Assembly: GCF_004121055.1 (NCBI RefSeq) | Contig: NZ_PYAL01000006.1 | Coordinates: 248,001-312,000 of the forward strand | Direction: 5' to 3' | DNA length: 64,000 nucleotides | Origin: Achromobacter aloeverae | GTDB taxonomy: Bacteria > Pseudomonadota > Gammaproteobacteria > Burkholderiales > Burkholderiaceae_B | Part shown: piece after piece, positions 7,185 to 15,474 of the stretch | Numbering within the stretch: the stretch's first letter is position 1 | Layout of the letters: each line of letters starts with the position of its first letter | The notes under the pieces: model-generated | Told to the model about the DNA's origin: nothing | The model's input: the letters and a program-made list of their open reading frames with translations, nothing else | Databases searched by the model: none | Position numbers and translations under genes: made by a program

Positions 7185-9449
7185 ATGGAACCCCTCATTC
7201 AAGACCTGAAAGAAAAGAACAAGACGCGGAGCAGGCGGCTGGGACGCGCGATCGTCATGTCGCTGGCCTTGGCGATCGCGCTGGCCGGCTGCTTCGATGG
7301 CGGTTCGGATTCATCGTCGGCTTCCAGCGCTGCCCCGGCCTCGCCCGACACCGGCACTGGCACGGGCCCTGGCGCTGGCACAGGCACTGGCACGGACGAC
7401 ACGCCGGCGCAAGCAGGCGTCAGCCGCGTGCTGGTGGTCGGCCTGGACGGCGTCACCTATGGCGCCCTCCAGGCGGGGTTGGCCAATAACACCCTGCCGA
7501 ACTTCGCCAGGTTGAAAGTCTCCCTGGCCTATAGCGGCGGCGCGCCCGGCGGGCAGACGCAGCAAGCCAATCTGCACACGCCGGGCTGGGCCACGCTGCT
7601 TTCCGGGAACTGGGCCAACCTGCACCAGGTAACGTCCGATGCCACGGGCCTGGCCATCCAGGGAGGCAGCGTGTTCGAGGCGCTCAAGGCCAAGGGCACG
7701 GGCGCCAATGGCGCCGCCGTCGCTTCCGCGAACATAGCCGGCCTGCTCGCAAGCCAGCATGACAGCAATGCGCTCGATACGCTCTACGACTGTTCCGGCA
7801 GCGCCGTCGCCGACGATTGCGTGACCCAGCAGGCGCTGGGACTGATAGCCGGCACCTACACCACGGTGGTGGCGCAGTACCACGCGGCCACCGATGTGGC
7901 GCTGGCTTATGGCGTGAATTCGTCGTCGTATGCGAATTCGGTCAAGCGGCTCGATGACGCAATAGGCAGGCTGCTGGCCGAGACCGCCAAGAAGCCCGAC
8001 GACAAATGGCTGGTGGTGTTGACGTCGGCCTATGGCCTTAGCGCGACGGGCAGCGTCGATGGGCTGCCCCTGCTGCCCGAGTCCACCACCTTCATCGCGC
8101 TGAACCAGGCGTTCAACAACGCCGCCGGCGTCAATGCCGCGGCGCCGGCGACGTTGAGCGCCTTGTACGCCTACCCCAGCATCGCGGATGTCACGCCCAC
8201 CGTGCTGGCGTATTTCAACGCCACGCCGCCGCCCGCGGCCTACACCCTGTATGGTAGCGAGTTGGTCGGCGACCAGGCGGTGTCGCAGTTGAACGTGGCC
8301 CTGAGCACGACCAATTTCAACCAGCCCGGTGCCAACGCCACGTTGAGCTGGACGGCGCCGGACACCGGCGCGATCAGCGTGCTGCGCGATGGCGAGGTCA
8401 TCGCCACGCTTCCCGCCGGCACGGCGCGCTACGTCGACAATGGACTGCGGGACTACATCACCGGCCTGTACCGCCAAGGGGGGACCCACACGGTGGGCTA
8501 CACCGTCCAGGCCGGCGCGGGTGGAGGGCTGCGTGCGATCAGGTCCGCGCCGCTGTCGTATGTTCCCATCCTGGCGTCCGTCGCGAATGGCCTGTTCGTG
8601 TACTACCCCTTCGGCGATACGCTGCCGGCCATCGACGCCAAGGGCAGCTCCACGCTCGGGCTCTTCGCCAGCGATCTCGATCCCGCGGCCGGCGTGGTCG
8701 TCGATGGGCCTTTCGGCGCCAACAGCCATGGATTGAAGGTGAGCCTGAAGTACACGGACGCGGGCAACCAGGAGGGGTATGCGCTGACGTTCAACGGGCA
8801 GGCGCTGGATCCCACCAATGCCGCGGCGCCGGTGTTTTCCGTGGGCTTCTGGACCAGGATCCCGCGTGATTCCTGCATTGTCGGCGGCGATTATCCCTTG
8901 ATGGGCAACAAGAACTTCAAGTCCGGCGCGAACCCGGGCTTCGCCATGGCGATCTATGGCGTGGCCGCCGGCACGGGCTGCACGCTGCGCGTGAACTTCG
9001 CCGACAACACCAATCGCGTCGACTCTTCGGCCGCGGTTTCGAACAACCAGTGGGTCTATGCGGCCGTGACCTTCGACGGCGTGAGCAAGATGGCCAACTG
9101 GTATGTGTACGACCCGATACTGGGCTTGCGCACCGGCGCCTTGAATGGCGCGTCCATTGACATGAGCAAGCTGTACACGGGCCTGAATGCCGCCCCCATC
9201 AGCGGCAAGAACGGGTACGCCTCGTGGGGCCTGGGGACGGACGGCACGGGCATGTACTACTACAACCAGACCGACGCCAACCGGCCGAAATGGAACGTCG
9301 CCACCGGCGGCGTCACCACGGCCACGCCATCGCGCGACTACGACGCGGCCTTCACCGAGCTGGCCTTCTGGAATCGCCTGTTGACCCCCGCCGAAGTCGC
9401 GTCGATCTACCAGTCGCAGATGCCGCTGTCGACCGTGCTGGGCAACTGA
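7185..9449 (+). CDS. Lipoprotein with degenerate alkaline-phosphatase-superfamily domain and C-terminal LamG-like domain
   Basis: Predicted exported lipoprotein of 754 residues. A basic N-terminus and hydrophobic stretch end in a lipobox LAGC (Cys36), followed by a Ser/Gly/Thr/Pro linker to about residue 78. Residues 80-350 resemble the phosphodiesterase/alkaline phosphatase superfamily: VLVVGLDGV (Asp88) and HTPGWATLLSG (Thr132 at the nucleophile position). The later metal-ligand motif, normally SDHG, reads SAYG at 281-284, and the usual D..GH..G motif is not intact near TDVALAYG (236-243), so catalysis is doubtful. A beta-rich region follows, then a LamG/concanavalin-like domain (about 470-745) with SVGFWTRIP and AELAFWNRLLTPAEV. 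It precedes a small lipoprotein and phospholipase C. A surface-binding role is an inference. Confidence 0.7.
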   Translation: MEPLIQDLKEKNKTRSRRLGRAIVMSLALAIALAGCFDGGSDSSSASSAAPASPDTGTGTGPGAGTGTGTDDTPAQAGVSRVLVVGLDGVTYGALQAGLANNTLPNFARLKVSLAYSGGAPGGQTQQANLHTPGWATLLSGNWANLHQVTSDATGLAIQGGSVFEALKAKGTGANGAAVASANIAGLLASQHDSNALDTLYDCSGSAVADDCVTQQALGLIAGTYTTVVAQYHAATDVALAYGVNSSSYANSVKRLDDAIGRLLAETAKKPDDKWLVVLTSAYGLSATGSVDGLPLLPESTTFIALNQAFNNAAGVNAAAPATLSALYAYPSIADVTPTVLAYFNATPPPAAYTLYGSELVGDQAVSQLNVALSTTNFNQPGANATLSWTAPDTGAISVLRDGEVIATLPAGTARYVDNGLRDYITGLYRQGGTHTVGYTVQAGAGGGLRAIRSAPLSYVPILASVANGLFVYYPFGDTLPAIDAKGSSTLGLFASDLDPAAGVVVDGPFGANSHGLKVSLKYTDAGNQEGYALTFNGQALDPTNAAAPVFSVGFWTRIPRDSCIVGGDYPLMGNKNFKSGANPGFAMAIYGVAAGTGCTLRVNFADNTNRVDSSAAVSNNQWVYAAVTFDGVSKMANWYVYDPILGLRTGALNGASIDMSKLYTGLNAAPISGKNGYASWGLGTDGTGMYYYNQTDANRPKWNVATGGVTTATPSRDYDAAFTELAFWNRLLTPAEVASIYQSQMPLSTVLGN

Positions 9450-9459
9450 GGAGGCGACC

Positions 9460-9696
9460 ATGACCCTGAACGCCTTCCTGCCGCGCCGCGCCTGCCTGGC
9501 CGCCGGCGCGGCCTGCGTGGCGCTGTTGCTGGGCGGCTGCTTCGATGGCGGCGGTTCCGACGACGATACGCCCGCGGAAACGCCCATCGTGGTGCCGCCC
9601 TCGGCTCCTGTAGCCGATACAGCCGGTGCAGCCGACACGGCCGGCGCGACCGACACCTGCGACTGCGCCGTCAAGCAGCGCGCCTGCGCTCCCTGA
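9460..9696 (+). CDS. Small putative lipoprotein
   Basis: A 78-residue product with a basic start, a hydrophobic segment and the lipobox LGGC, followed by FDGGGSDDD and a Pro/Ala/Thr-rich tail with short repeats of DTAGA and a final CDC. A strong AGGAGG ribosome site lies just upstream, partly inside the stop of the preceding gene, so it is translated as part of the same unit. The residues after the cysteine (FDGG) match those of the preceding lipoprotein, hinting at a shared N-terminal origin. No function can be assigned. The absence of a folded domain suggests a tether or a remnant. Confidence 0.6.
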   Translation: MTLNAFLPRRACLAAGAACVALLLGGCFDGGGSDDDTPAETPIVVPPSAPVADTAGAADTAGATDTCDCAVKQRACAP

Positions 9697-9716
9697 ACCG
9701 TTTCCGTACCCTACCC

Positions 9717-11903
9717 ATGACCAACATACATCGACGTGCTTTCCTGCGCGGCGCCGCCGGCGCCGCCACGCTGGCTTCCTTTCCGTTGTCCATCCAGCGT
9801 GCCCTGGCCATCCCGGCCAACAATGCCACGGGCACCATACGCGACATCGAACACGTGATCATCCTCATGCAGGAGAATCGTTCGTTCGACCACTATCACG
9901 GCACGATGCCAGGCGTGCGGGGCTACAGCGACCGCTACACCATACCCATGGCCTCGGGCGATCCGGTATGGCTGCAGCGAGCCGGCGACGGCACCATCAT
10001 CCAGCCTTATCACCTGGACTACACCCAGGGCCAGGCGCTCAACGGCAGCCTGGCGCATAGCTGGGCCGACCAGCAGAACGCCTGGAACCACGGCCGCATG
10101 ACGGGCTGGCCGGTGGCCAAGGGCAACAAGACGATGGGGTACCTGGACGAGGTCGAGCACGAAATGCAGTTCCATCGCGCGCTCGCCAATGCCTTTACGA
10201 TATGCGATAACTACTACACGTCCTGCTTTACCGGCACGTTCCCCAACCGCCTCTTCCTTTGGAGCGGCACCAATGGCGCCAACGTGTCGGACCATGTGGT
10301 CAACTCCAACGCCTCCTGGGGCTATACCGTCACCGGCGGCACGATACAGTCGTCCGCCAACGGCCTGACCTGGACGACGTATCCGGAGCGGCTGGAAGCG
10401 GCCGGCATCAGCTGGAAGGTCTACCAGGGCTACAACAACAACAGCAACAACAACCAGTTGGGGGCCTTCGCCAGCTACCGCGCGGCGGTGGAGCGTCTCA
10501 ATGCCCAGGGCTACCCCATCAGCACCGGGTATACGCCGGAGCTGGCTGCACTGGAGCCCTTGATCAAGGGCGTGGGCAATACCATGCCGGACCCGGTCAA
10601 CCTGACCGCCTTCGGCGATGACGTGGCGGCGGGCCGGCTACCCCAGGTCAGCTGGATCGTCGCGCCAGGCGCCTACAGCGAACATCCTGGCATGGGCACG
10701 CCGGAGCAGGGCGGCTGGTACATCCAGAAGATATTGAACTACCTGACCGCTTATCCGGAGGTCTGGAGCAAGACCGTGCTCATCCTCAACTACGACGAGA
10801 ACGACGGCTATTTCGACCACGTGCCGCCGCCGGCGCCGCCGTCGCCCAACGGCGACGGCTCCTACGCGGGCAAGTCGACGGTGGATGTATCGCGCGAATA
10901 CTTCACCATGTCGCACTTTCCCTATGATACGGACCAGTCGCTCGGGCCCGACGGCCGTCCGTTCGGCGCTTGCGCGCGCCTGCCGACGCTGGTGATTTCG
11001 CCGTGGAGCGTGGGCGGGTGGGTGAATTCGCAGGTGTTCGACCACACGTCGACCCTGCGTTTCCTGGAGCAGCGTTTTGGCATCCCCGAGCCGAACATCA
11101 GTCCCTGGCGGCGCGCCGTATTCGGCGACATGACCGGCTGCTTCAACTTCAAGACGCCCAACGACGCCTTTCCGGCCATCGTCAGCCTGCCCGCCGACAA
11201 GACCGCCATCGACGCGCTGAATACCAGCCAGAAAGCCGCCGGCGCCGTGCCGATACCAGTGGCCGGCTCCCTGCCGCTGCCCGCGCAGACGCGGATGGCG
11301 CGCCCTTCGCGCGCGCTTCCCTACGAACTGCACACCAGCGCCAACCTGGACACGGCCATGGGCCAGGTATGGCTGACCTTCAGCAACACCGGTGCGCAGG
11401 GCGCCGTGTTCCACGTCTACGACCAATACAACCTGGACCGGATACCCCGCCGCTATACGGTGGAGCCGGGCAGGCTCATCTCCGACGCGTGGGTGCCCGC
11501 CAGCTATGCGGCGCCCAATACGGGCAAGTACAAGCTGTGGGTGTTGGGGCCCAATGGCTACCATCGCCTGTTCGAGGGGGACGTCGCGCGGGCGCTGGCG
11601 GGTGACAACGTCGAAGTGCGGGTTTGCTACGAGGCGGCGGCGAACACGGTGGCGTTGACCGTGATGAACGTGGGCACGCGCACCGCGACGGTCACCGTCA
11701 GCGCCAATGCCTATCGGGACGCTGCGCCATGGACGTATGCGTTGAGTCCGGGCAAGCAGATCGAGCGTTCGTGGAACCTGGACGGCTCGAATGGCTGGTA
11801 CGATTTCACGCTGACCATGGACGGCGGCTATGCGCGCCGCTTCGCCGGCCGCCTGGAGACGGGGAAGGACGGCTACAGCGATCCCGCGATGGGGGCGGCG
11901 TGA
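9717..11903 (+). CDS. Phosphocholine-type phospholipase C, Tat-exported
   Basis: Secreted phospholipase C of the bacterial PlcH/PlcN family, 728 residues, the normal family length. The N-terminus RRAFLRGAAG is a Tat twin-arginine signal. The phosphoesterase domain (about 42-500) carries MQENRSFDHYHG (51-62), which supplies metal ligands and the nucleophile region, and LNYDENDGYFDHVPPP, both family hallmarks. The C-terminal third (about 540-725) contains two beta-sandwich repeats (DUF756 type), e.g. VWLTFSNTGAQGAVFHVYD. It would hydrolyse phosphatidylcholine or sphingomyelin to diacylglycerol or ceramide and a phospho-headgroup, which could feed phosphate scavenging. It lies 20 bases after the small lipoprotein gene. 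Confidence 0.92.
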   Translation: MTNIHRRAFLRGAAGAATLASFPLSIQRALAIPANNATGTIRDIEHVIILMQENRSFDHYHGTMPGVRGYSDRYTIPMASGDPVWLQRAGDGTIIQPYHLDYTQGQALNGSLAHSWADQQNAWNHGRMTGWPVAKGNKTMGYLDEVEHEMQFHRALANAFTICDNYYTSCFTGTFPNRLFLWSGTNGANVSDHVVNSNASWGYTVTGGTIQSSANGLTWTTYPERLEAAGISWKVYQGYNNNSNNNQLGAFASYRAAVERLNAQGYPISTGYTPELAALEPLIKGVGNTMPDPVNLTAFGDDVAAGRLPQVSWIVAPGAYSEHPGMGTPEQGGWYIQKILNYLTAYPEVWSKTVLILNYDENDGYFDHVPPPAPPSPNGDGSYAGKSTVDVSREYFTMSHFPYDTDQSLGPDGRPFGACARLPTLVISPWSVGGWVNSQVFDHTSTLRFLEQRFGIPEPNISPWRRAVFGDMTGCFNFKTPNDAFPAIVSLPADKTAIDALNTSQKAAGAVPIPVAGSLPLPAQTRMARPSRALPYELHTSANLDTAMGQVWLTFSNTGAQGAVFHVYDQYNLDRIPRRYTVEPGRLISDAWVPASYAAPNTGKYKLWVLGPNGYHRLFEGDVARALAGDNVEVRVCYEAAANTVALTVMNVGTRTATVTVSANAYRDAAPWTYALSPGKQIERSWNLDGSNGWYDFTLTMDGGYARRFAGRLETGKDGYSDPAMGAA

Positions 11904-12005
11904 AGGCTGTCTTGCGACGGCATGCCCGTCCTGCTGCCGAGGTGAGACAATTTGGACACTCCTGGCGCAGATACGCCTTGTGACTTCCGCATAATGGCCG
12001 CCGGC

Positions 12006-12031
12006 CTTGCCGGACATTGCTGTCCGGCAAG
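12006..12031. repeat. Perfect 11-base-pair hairpin upstream of the OmpA-type gene
   Basis: Arms CTTGCCGGACA and TGTCCGGCAAG enclose a TTGC loop. There is no T run, so it is not a standard terminator. It sits about 100 bases after the phospholipase stop and 31 bases before the next start, where it could stabilise mRNA or lie in a leader. Confidence 0.6.
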
Positions 12032-12062
12032 CACGACCTGAATCGACATGGAGTATGACGCT

Positions 12063-13034
12063 ATGCAAGCAAGGACGAGAAAGTGGGCCCTGGCGGCCAC
12101 GGTCGGCGCGCTGATGCTGTCGATTGCGCAGCCCGGTCGGGCGGCGGAAGACCTGGAGGGTTCCAAGGACCATCCCATGCTGACCCGCTTCGCCGGGGCG
12201 TGGATCAACGCCTATAGCGTGCAGGACTACGACGAGGCGCAAATGCCCAACCAGGCCATCGTCGATCACGAGAACATCAAGGTCATGCCGCTGGAAGGGA
12301 AGGTGACGCGCATCGGGTATCGCATCGATGGTGGCAAGTCAGCGCTGGAGGTCTATCGCAACTACACGGCGGCGCTGAAGGACGGTGGTTTCCAAACGCT
12401 CTTCACTTGCAAGAACGACGAGCAATGCGGTGGCGAATTCCAGTCCTATGTTTTGAACGGCGACAAGGTGCGCCCTGGCGGGGCGGGCGACGCCGTATTC
12501 GGCGGCAACTATTACGCGATCCTGGCGAAGAAGGCCGCGCCGGCGGGCGATGTCTATGTGTTCCTGGACATCATGCACGACGACTCCAACAACATCACGC
12601 CGGTCTTCCAGCAGGTGGTCGAGACCAGGCCCATGCAGCAGGGCCAGGTGAAGGTGCTGGACGCCAGCGCCATGCAGCAGGCCCTGGACCAGTCTGGCAA
12701 GGTGGCGATCTACGGCGTGTATTTCGACACCGACAAGGCCGGGATCAAGCGCGAGTCCAAGGATGCATTGGACCAGATGGGCAAGCTGCTGAAGGGCAAT
12801 CCCAAGCTGAAGGTGTATGTGGTGGGGCACACCGACAACCAGGGTACGCTGGCGCATAACAAGACCCTGTCCCAGCAGCGTGCCGACGCGGTGGTCAGGG
12901 CCCTGACCGACGAGTACCACATCGACGGCAAGCGGCTGGAGGCCTATGGCGTGGCGTCGCTGGCGCCGGTCGCCAGCAATGACAGCGACCGGGGGCGAGG
13001 GCAGAATCGCCGGGTCGAGCTGGTGAAGGAGTAG
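12063..13034 (+). CDS. OmpA family outer-membrane/peptidoglycan-binding protein
   Basis: Exported protein of 323 residues. A signal peptide (about 1-27, ending GRAAE) is followed by a DUF4892-like or unclassified N-terminal domain (about 30-205) with paired cysteines in [10 protein letters not shown]. The C-terminal OmpA domain (about 215-322) shows [20 protein letters not shown] and GQNRRVEL, the peptidoglycan-binding signature. I chose ATG 12063, nine bases after GGAG, rather than the in-frame ATG 12048. It probably anchors to peptidoglycan in the periplasm. Relation to the preceding phospholipase genes is by position only. Confidence 0.85.
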   Translation: MQARTRKWALAATVGALMLSIAQPGRAAEDLEGSKDHPMLTRFAGAWINAYSVQDYDEAQMPNQAIVDHENIKVMPLEGKVTRIGYRIDGGKSALEVYRNYTAALKDGGFQTLFTCKNDEQCGGEFQSYVLNGDKVRPGGAGDAVFGGNYYAILAKKAAPAGDVYVFLDIMHDDSNNITPVFQQVVETRPMQQGQVKVLDASAMQQALDQSGKVAIYGVYFDTDKAGIKRESKDALDQMGKLLKGNPKLKVYVVGHTDNQGTLAHNKTLSQQRADAVVRALTDEYHIDGKRLEAYGVASLAPVASNDSDRGRGQNRRVELVKE

Positions 13035-13115
13035 GGGGAATACACCAGTCGCCGGGAATTTCCGCCAGGCTGTGGATAACGTGTCGGGCTGGCTTCTGGT
13101 ATATTTGCCAACCTT

Positions 13116-13192
13116 CGGGGCGTAGCGCAGCCTGGTAGCGCATCTGCTTTGGGAGCAGAGGGTCGCGAGTTCGAATCCCGCCGCCCCGACCA
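13116..13192 (+). tRNA. tRNA-Pro (anticodon UGG)
   Basis: A 77-base cloverleaf with CCA encoded. The acceptor stem is CGGGGCG/CGCCCCG with discriminator A13189, the D arm contains AGCGCAGCCTGGTAGCGC, the anticodon stem TCTGC/GCAGA holds loop TTTGGGA with anticodon TGG at 13150-13152, and the T arm contains GTTCGAATC. The 3' end borders a low-GC segment with mobile-element debris, as expected for an integration site. Confidence 0.97.
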
Positions 13193-13200
13193 TATAAATC

Positions 13201-13240
13201 AAGGCCTTACAGAGATCGCTCTGTAAGGCCTTTGTTTTTA
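13201..13240 (+). terminator. Strong terminator after tRNA-Pro
   Basis: A perfect 14-base-pair stem, AAGGCCTTACAGAG against CTCTGTAAGGCCTT, has an ATCG loop and is followed by TGTTTTTA. It starts eight bases after the tRNA CCA end and should end the tRNA transcript. Confidence 0.85.
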
Positions 13241-13246
13241 GAGGGT

Positions 13247-13270
13247 TTTTACCCCACCTTTTACCCCACC
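13247..13270. repeat. Two exact 12-base tandem copies next to the tRNA
   Basis: TTTTACCCCACC occurs twice without a gap. Read on the minus strand it falls in a frame giving WGKRWGKNP, the sort of tail seen at the C-terminus of tRNA-targeting integrases, so it may be the last trace of an integrase gene. That reading is tentative. Confidence 0.4.
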
Positions 13271-13306
13271 TGGTCGCTAGCGATGTCATCTGTTGCACTG
13301 GGCGCC

Positions 13307-13378
13307 AATCGCTCCCGTCCCAGAAAAACACTGGGGTTCAAGACCCCGGCTGAAGCGTTGGATGAAATGTTGCACTGA
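13307..13378 (+). pseudogene. IS30 family transposase, C-terminal fragment
   Basis: The plus-strand frame encodes NRSRPRKTLGFKTPAEALD followed by EMLH and a TGA stop. RPRKTLGFKTPAE is a strongly conserved C-terminal motif of IS30-type DDE transposases. Only about 23 codons are recognisable and there is no transposase core upstream, because the tRNA and terminator are there. It is a deletion remnant of an insertion element. Confidence 0.75.
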
Positions 13379-13421
13379 CCGCCTGAATCCACACCCCGGA
13401 TTTTCAGGGGGCATTACAGCC

Positions 13422-13676
13422 CTAACGAGTCAGTTTCAGCCGATTGGCAAAATCGCTGGCGCTTGCACGCAAGGCACACTCAAAGGCTTGCCTCTGCTTC
13501 GCATATCGCTCGGTCGGCAAGACGACTGAAACCGCTAGCAGGGTTGAGCCGTGGACACCGACCGGCAGCCCTATCGCACAGGAATTCAGTGCATGTTCTT
13601 CCATGTCGTAGGCAAAGCCTCCCGCACGGATGGCATTGAGCTGGGAGACCTGAACCCCCTTGTTGGGATCATCCTT
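13422..13676 (-). pseudogene. IclR family regulator, C-terminal effector-domain fragment
   Basis: The translated minus-strand frame reads LNAIRAGGFAYDMEEHAL, then a stretch with GLPVGVHGSTLLAVSVVLPT and a final helix ending NRLKLTR. This matches the last third of an IclR ligand-binding domain, where a 'GYA.d.eE' segment is followed by 'aiavPv.d..g.v..alsv'. The upstream part, including the helix-turn-helix, is missing, and the frame above position 13680 encodes something unrelated. It is therefore a truncated remnant at the edge of the island. Confidence 0.65.
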
Positions 13677-14172
13677 CATGCCGGCCGAGCAGCGGCATGA
13701 TGCGCGCCGGGGACCAGCTCGGCCCGGCCAGCCGGACATCGATGACAGTCGGTTCGCAGGCGTGCCGGCCTCGCTCGTGGTCGATGCTGCGCTCGGCGCC
13801 CCGCGTTGCCGAACGTGAAGGACTTTGCAGCCGATGCGCTGCGTGCATTGAACGTGAACAGCTTCTCGGCTCTGACCAGGGCATCGGCTTTCGTCATCGC
13901 TGATACAAGCCCTCAGCGACCCGTAACGGCTTCACGCTCCGGTACAGCCTCATCCCCCGACTCCACTCTGACGGCCGACGTACGAACACGCCCTGGTATT
14001 TGGGCCACATGTCAGACTTGGGCGGAATACCTCCATGCGTCCGGAAGAACTTCTCCATCTGCTCGGCTTTCTTTAGGCGGTGTAGTGGAGCACATGTGTA
14101 TGGCATCCTTCGTTGACCGAACAAGTTTACGGGCTATATTCCATTCCGACGCAAGCGAAAAGGACGTGAAAG
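13677..14172. other. Degraded, mixed sequence without a recognised gene
   Basis: About 500 bases of lower-GC sequence. Short open frames occur on the minus strand: 13894-14124 carries EKFFRTHGGIPPKSDMW and SRGMRLYRSVKPLRVAEG, and 13669-13884 carries IDHERGRHACEPTVIDVRL. Both look like pieces of real proteins, but I do not recognise either. Together with the flanking IS30 and IclR remnants this looks like rearranged debris beside the tRNA. Confidence 0.5.
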
Positions 14173-14823
14173 ATGATGGACCAATTAGCGGGACCATTAG
14201 CAAAACATAGCGTCACGCTGTTCCAGCTAGTCTATCGAAGGATAGTTCCACCGAAGTTTGGGTATCGGATCGCGCCAAGCGACATATTGGAAGTGATTAG
14301 TCCATTCACCTACTTGGGAAAGGTGATCGAACTACTCGGTCAGCCGCACCAAACGTTCGATACCGATGAGGGCCGGGTGCTCGCCTACCGGTTCCGAAAT
14401 GCTCTATTGCAAATCAACGTCAAGATGGAGTCAGTCGTCAGCGTTGCTCTCGTTTCACTTCGTCTGCGGTGGCCAAACCGCTTCAAGGTGTTCCCGCTGG
14501 GCCTGCAATTGGGCCGCGATACCTTCGAAAGCGTCTATAAGATTAAGGGCGAGACGTCTCGGCGGTTCCGCACTGACAATAGTTCGAAATTCTTCACGTA
14601 CTCGCAGAAGACATGGTTCGGATTTCCCGGGCGATACTTCAATTTTCACTTTGCCGCGATGGAAGCCGCCACATATCCTCCTATCCGGATGCCCGAAGTT
14701 AAATTCGAGCGAGTTGAAGACTTCTATTCCACCTTGCTAGAGGCCAAGGCCAAATTCAATGCGGTTGCAATCACTAGAGACGAGGATGAGACGTTTCCTT
14801 TCAGTTGGGAATATTTCAGCTGA
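14173..14823 (+). CDS. Hypothetical protein
   Basis: I do not recognise this 216-residue protein. It is rich in aromatic residues and lacks a signal peptide or clear membrane helix. Segments such as VISPFTYLGKVIELLGQPH, YRFRNALLQINVKMESVVS and the C-terminal FPFSWEYFS look like ordered soluble protein. An AAGGACG ribosome site lies about eight bases upstream. Codon use is much less GC-biased than in the core regions, and the gene sits between mobile-element remnants and a hipBA module, so it is probably acquired cargo. A defence or toxin-related role is possible from its location only. Confidence 0.6.
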   Translation: MMDQLAGPLAKHSVTLFQLVYRRIVPPKFGYRIAPSDILEVISPFTYLGKVIELLGQPHQTFDTDEGRVLAYRFRNALLQINVKMESVVSVALVSLRLRWPNRFKVFPLGLQLGRDTFESVYKIKGETSRRFRTDNSSKFFTYSQKTWFGFPGRYFNFHFAAMEAATYPPIRMPEVKFERVEDFYSTLLEAKAKFNAVAITRDEDETFPFSWEYFS

Positions 14824-14936
14824 TGGGGACACCGCTGGCGGTCCAGCGCCATCCCTGCTAGGCAATTCAATGCCTTTTGAGTAGACCTAGGGGCCTTCAA
14901 CCATCATTCTGAGCCAGGTCAGCGATTGGCACCTCT

Positions 14937-14972
14937 GCCCCACCACGCAGCCCCACCACGCAGCCCCACCAC
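14937..14972. repeat. Short tandem repeat, 13-base unit, nearly three copies
   Basis: The unit GCCCCACCACGCA is repeated 2.8 times without change. It lies in the intergenic region between the hypothetical gene and the hipBA promoter and has no evident coding or regulatory role. Confidence 0.7.
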
Positions 14973-15110
14973 ACCGAGGTAGAGACAGACAAGGACAGTT
15001 TTACGATAAGCGGGGCCTTGCACGTCATAGGCAAGCCAATCCCTGATATCGGCTGCCAGCAGCTTTTCTTAGGTGGCTAGATGCCCATTGCCGCTCCCAC
15101 CGTGGAAGAA

Positions 15111-15126
15111 ATTCCCTAACGGGAAT
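15111..15126. promoter_or_regulatory. hipBA operator 1
   Basis: ATTCCCTAACGGGAAT is a near-perfect palindrome, the first of three copies of a TTCCC-N4-GGGAA element upstream of and within the start of the antitoxin gene. Such repeats are the expected binding sites of the HipB-type dimer that autorepresses the operon. Confidence 0.7.
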
Positions 15127-15160
15127 ATCTTGGATAGAACGGTTTCCTGGCGATAAAATG

Positions 15161-15174
15161 TTCCCGAAAGGGAA
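15161..15174. promoter_or_regulatory. hipBA operator 2
   Basis: TTCCCGAAAGGGAA is the second palindrome, with its centre 49 bases from operator 1. It lies just before the antitoxin ribosome site, so binding here would block transcription initiation or early elongation. Confidence 0.7.
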
Positions 15175-15192
15175 TGTTTATGGAGATCAACT

Positions 15193-15474
15193 GTGCTTGC
15201 TGATAAAAACTTCCCGAACGGGAAACTCGTGGGCCTGCCGGCAGTCGTGCGTCGGGCGGACGACCTTGGGAGGCTGGCCAGGCAAGCGCGCAAGCAACAG
15301 CAGTTGACTCAACGCGATCTAGCCGGATTGGCGGGCACGGGGCCGAGGTTCATGGTCGAACTGGAACAGGGCAAACCCACTGTTCAGCTGCAAAAGGCTT
15401 TGGATGTCCTGGCACTGCTGGGGTTGGAAGTTGTCATTCGCCCGAAGGGCGGCGTCGAGGGGCTGGAGCGATGA
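15193..15474 (+). CDS. hipB: HipB-type antitoxin, XRE family DNA-binding protein
   Basis: A 93-residue helix-turn-helix protein. The XRE/Cro domain (about 25-85) includes LARQARKQQQLTQRDLAGLA and a recognition region around GTGPRFMVELEQGKPT. It ends in LGLEVVIRPK, the beta strand typical of HipB-type antitoxins. The start is GTG 15193 with GGAG seven bases upstream. It overlaps hipA by the ATGA junction, so expression is translationally coupled. It should neutralise the HipA kinase and repress the operon at the three palindromes described here. Confidence 0.88.
   Translation: MLADKNFPNGKLVGLPAVVRRADDLGRLARQARKQQQLTQRDLAGLAGTGPRFMVELEQGKPTVQLQKALDVLALLGLEVVIRPKGGVEGLER
15211..15224. promoter_or_regulatory. 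hipBA operator 3, inside the antitoxin coding sequence
   Basis: TTCCCGAACGGGAA is the third palindrome, centred 50 bases from operator 2. It overlaps codons 7-11 of the antitoxin gene (FPNGK). The near-identical spacing of all three, about five helical turns, suggests cooperative binding on one face of the DNA. Confidence 0.7.

Noticed and set aside
6806-7198. 130-codon minus-strand frame in the intergenic region before the large lipoprotein
   Set aside because: No motif, no ribosome site of note, and it runs into the 3' end of the hydrolase gene on the other strand.
12339-13331. Minus-strand frame running through tRNA-Pro with the peptide [13 protein letters not shown]
   Set aside because: This peptide is the well-known artefact of translating a tRNA gene backwards. 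The rest is antisense to the OmpA-type gene.
14937-14972. Considered as the start of a CRISPR array
   Set aside because: The 13-base units are contiguous with no spacers, and no cas gene is nearby. It is a simple tandem repeat.
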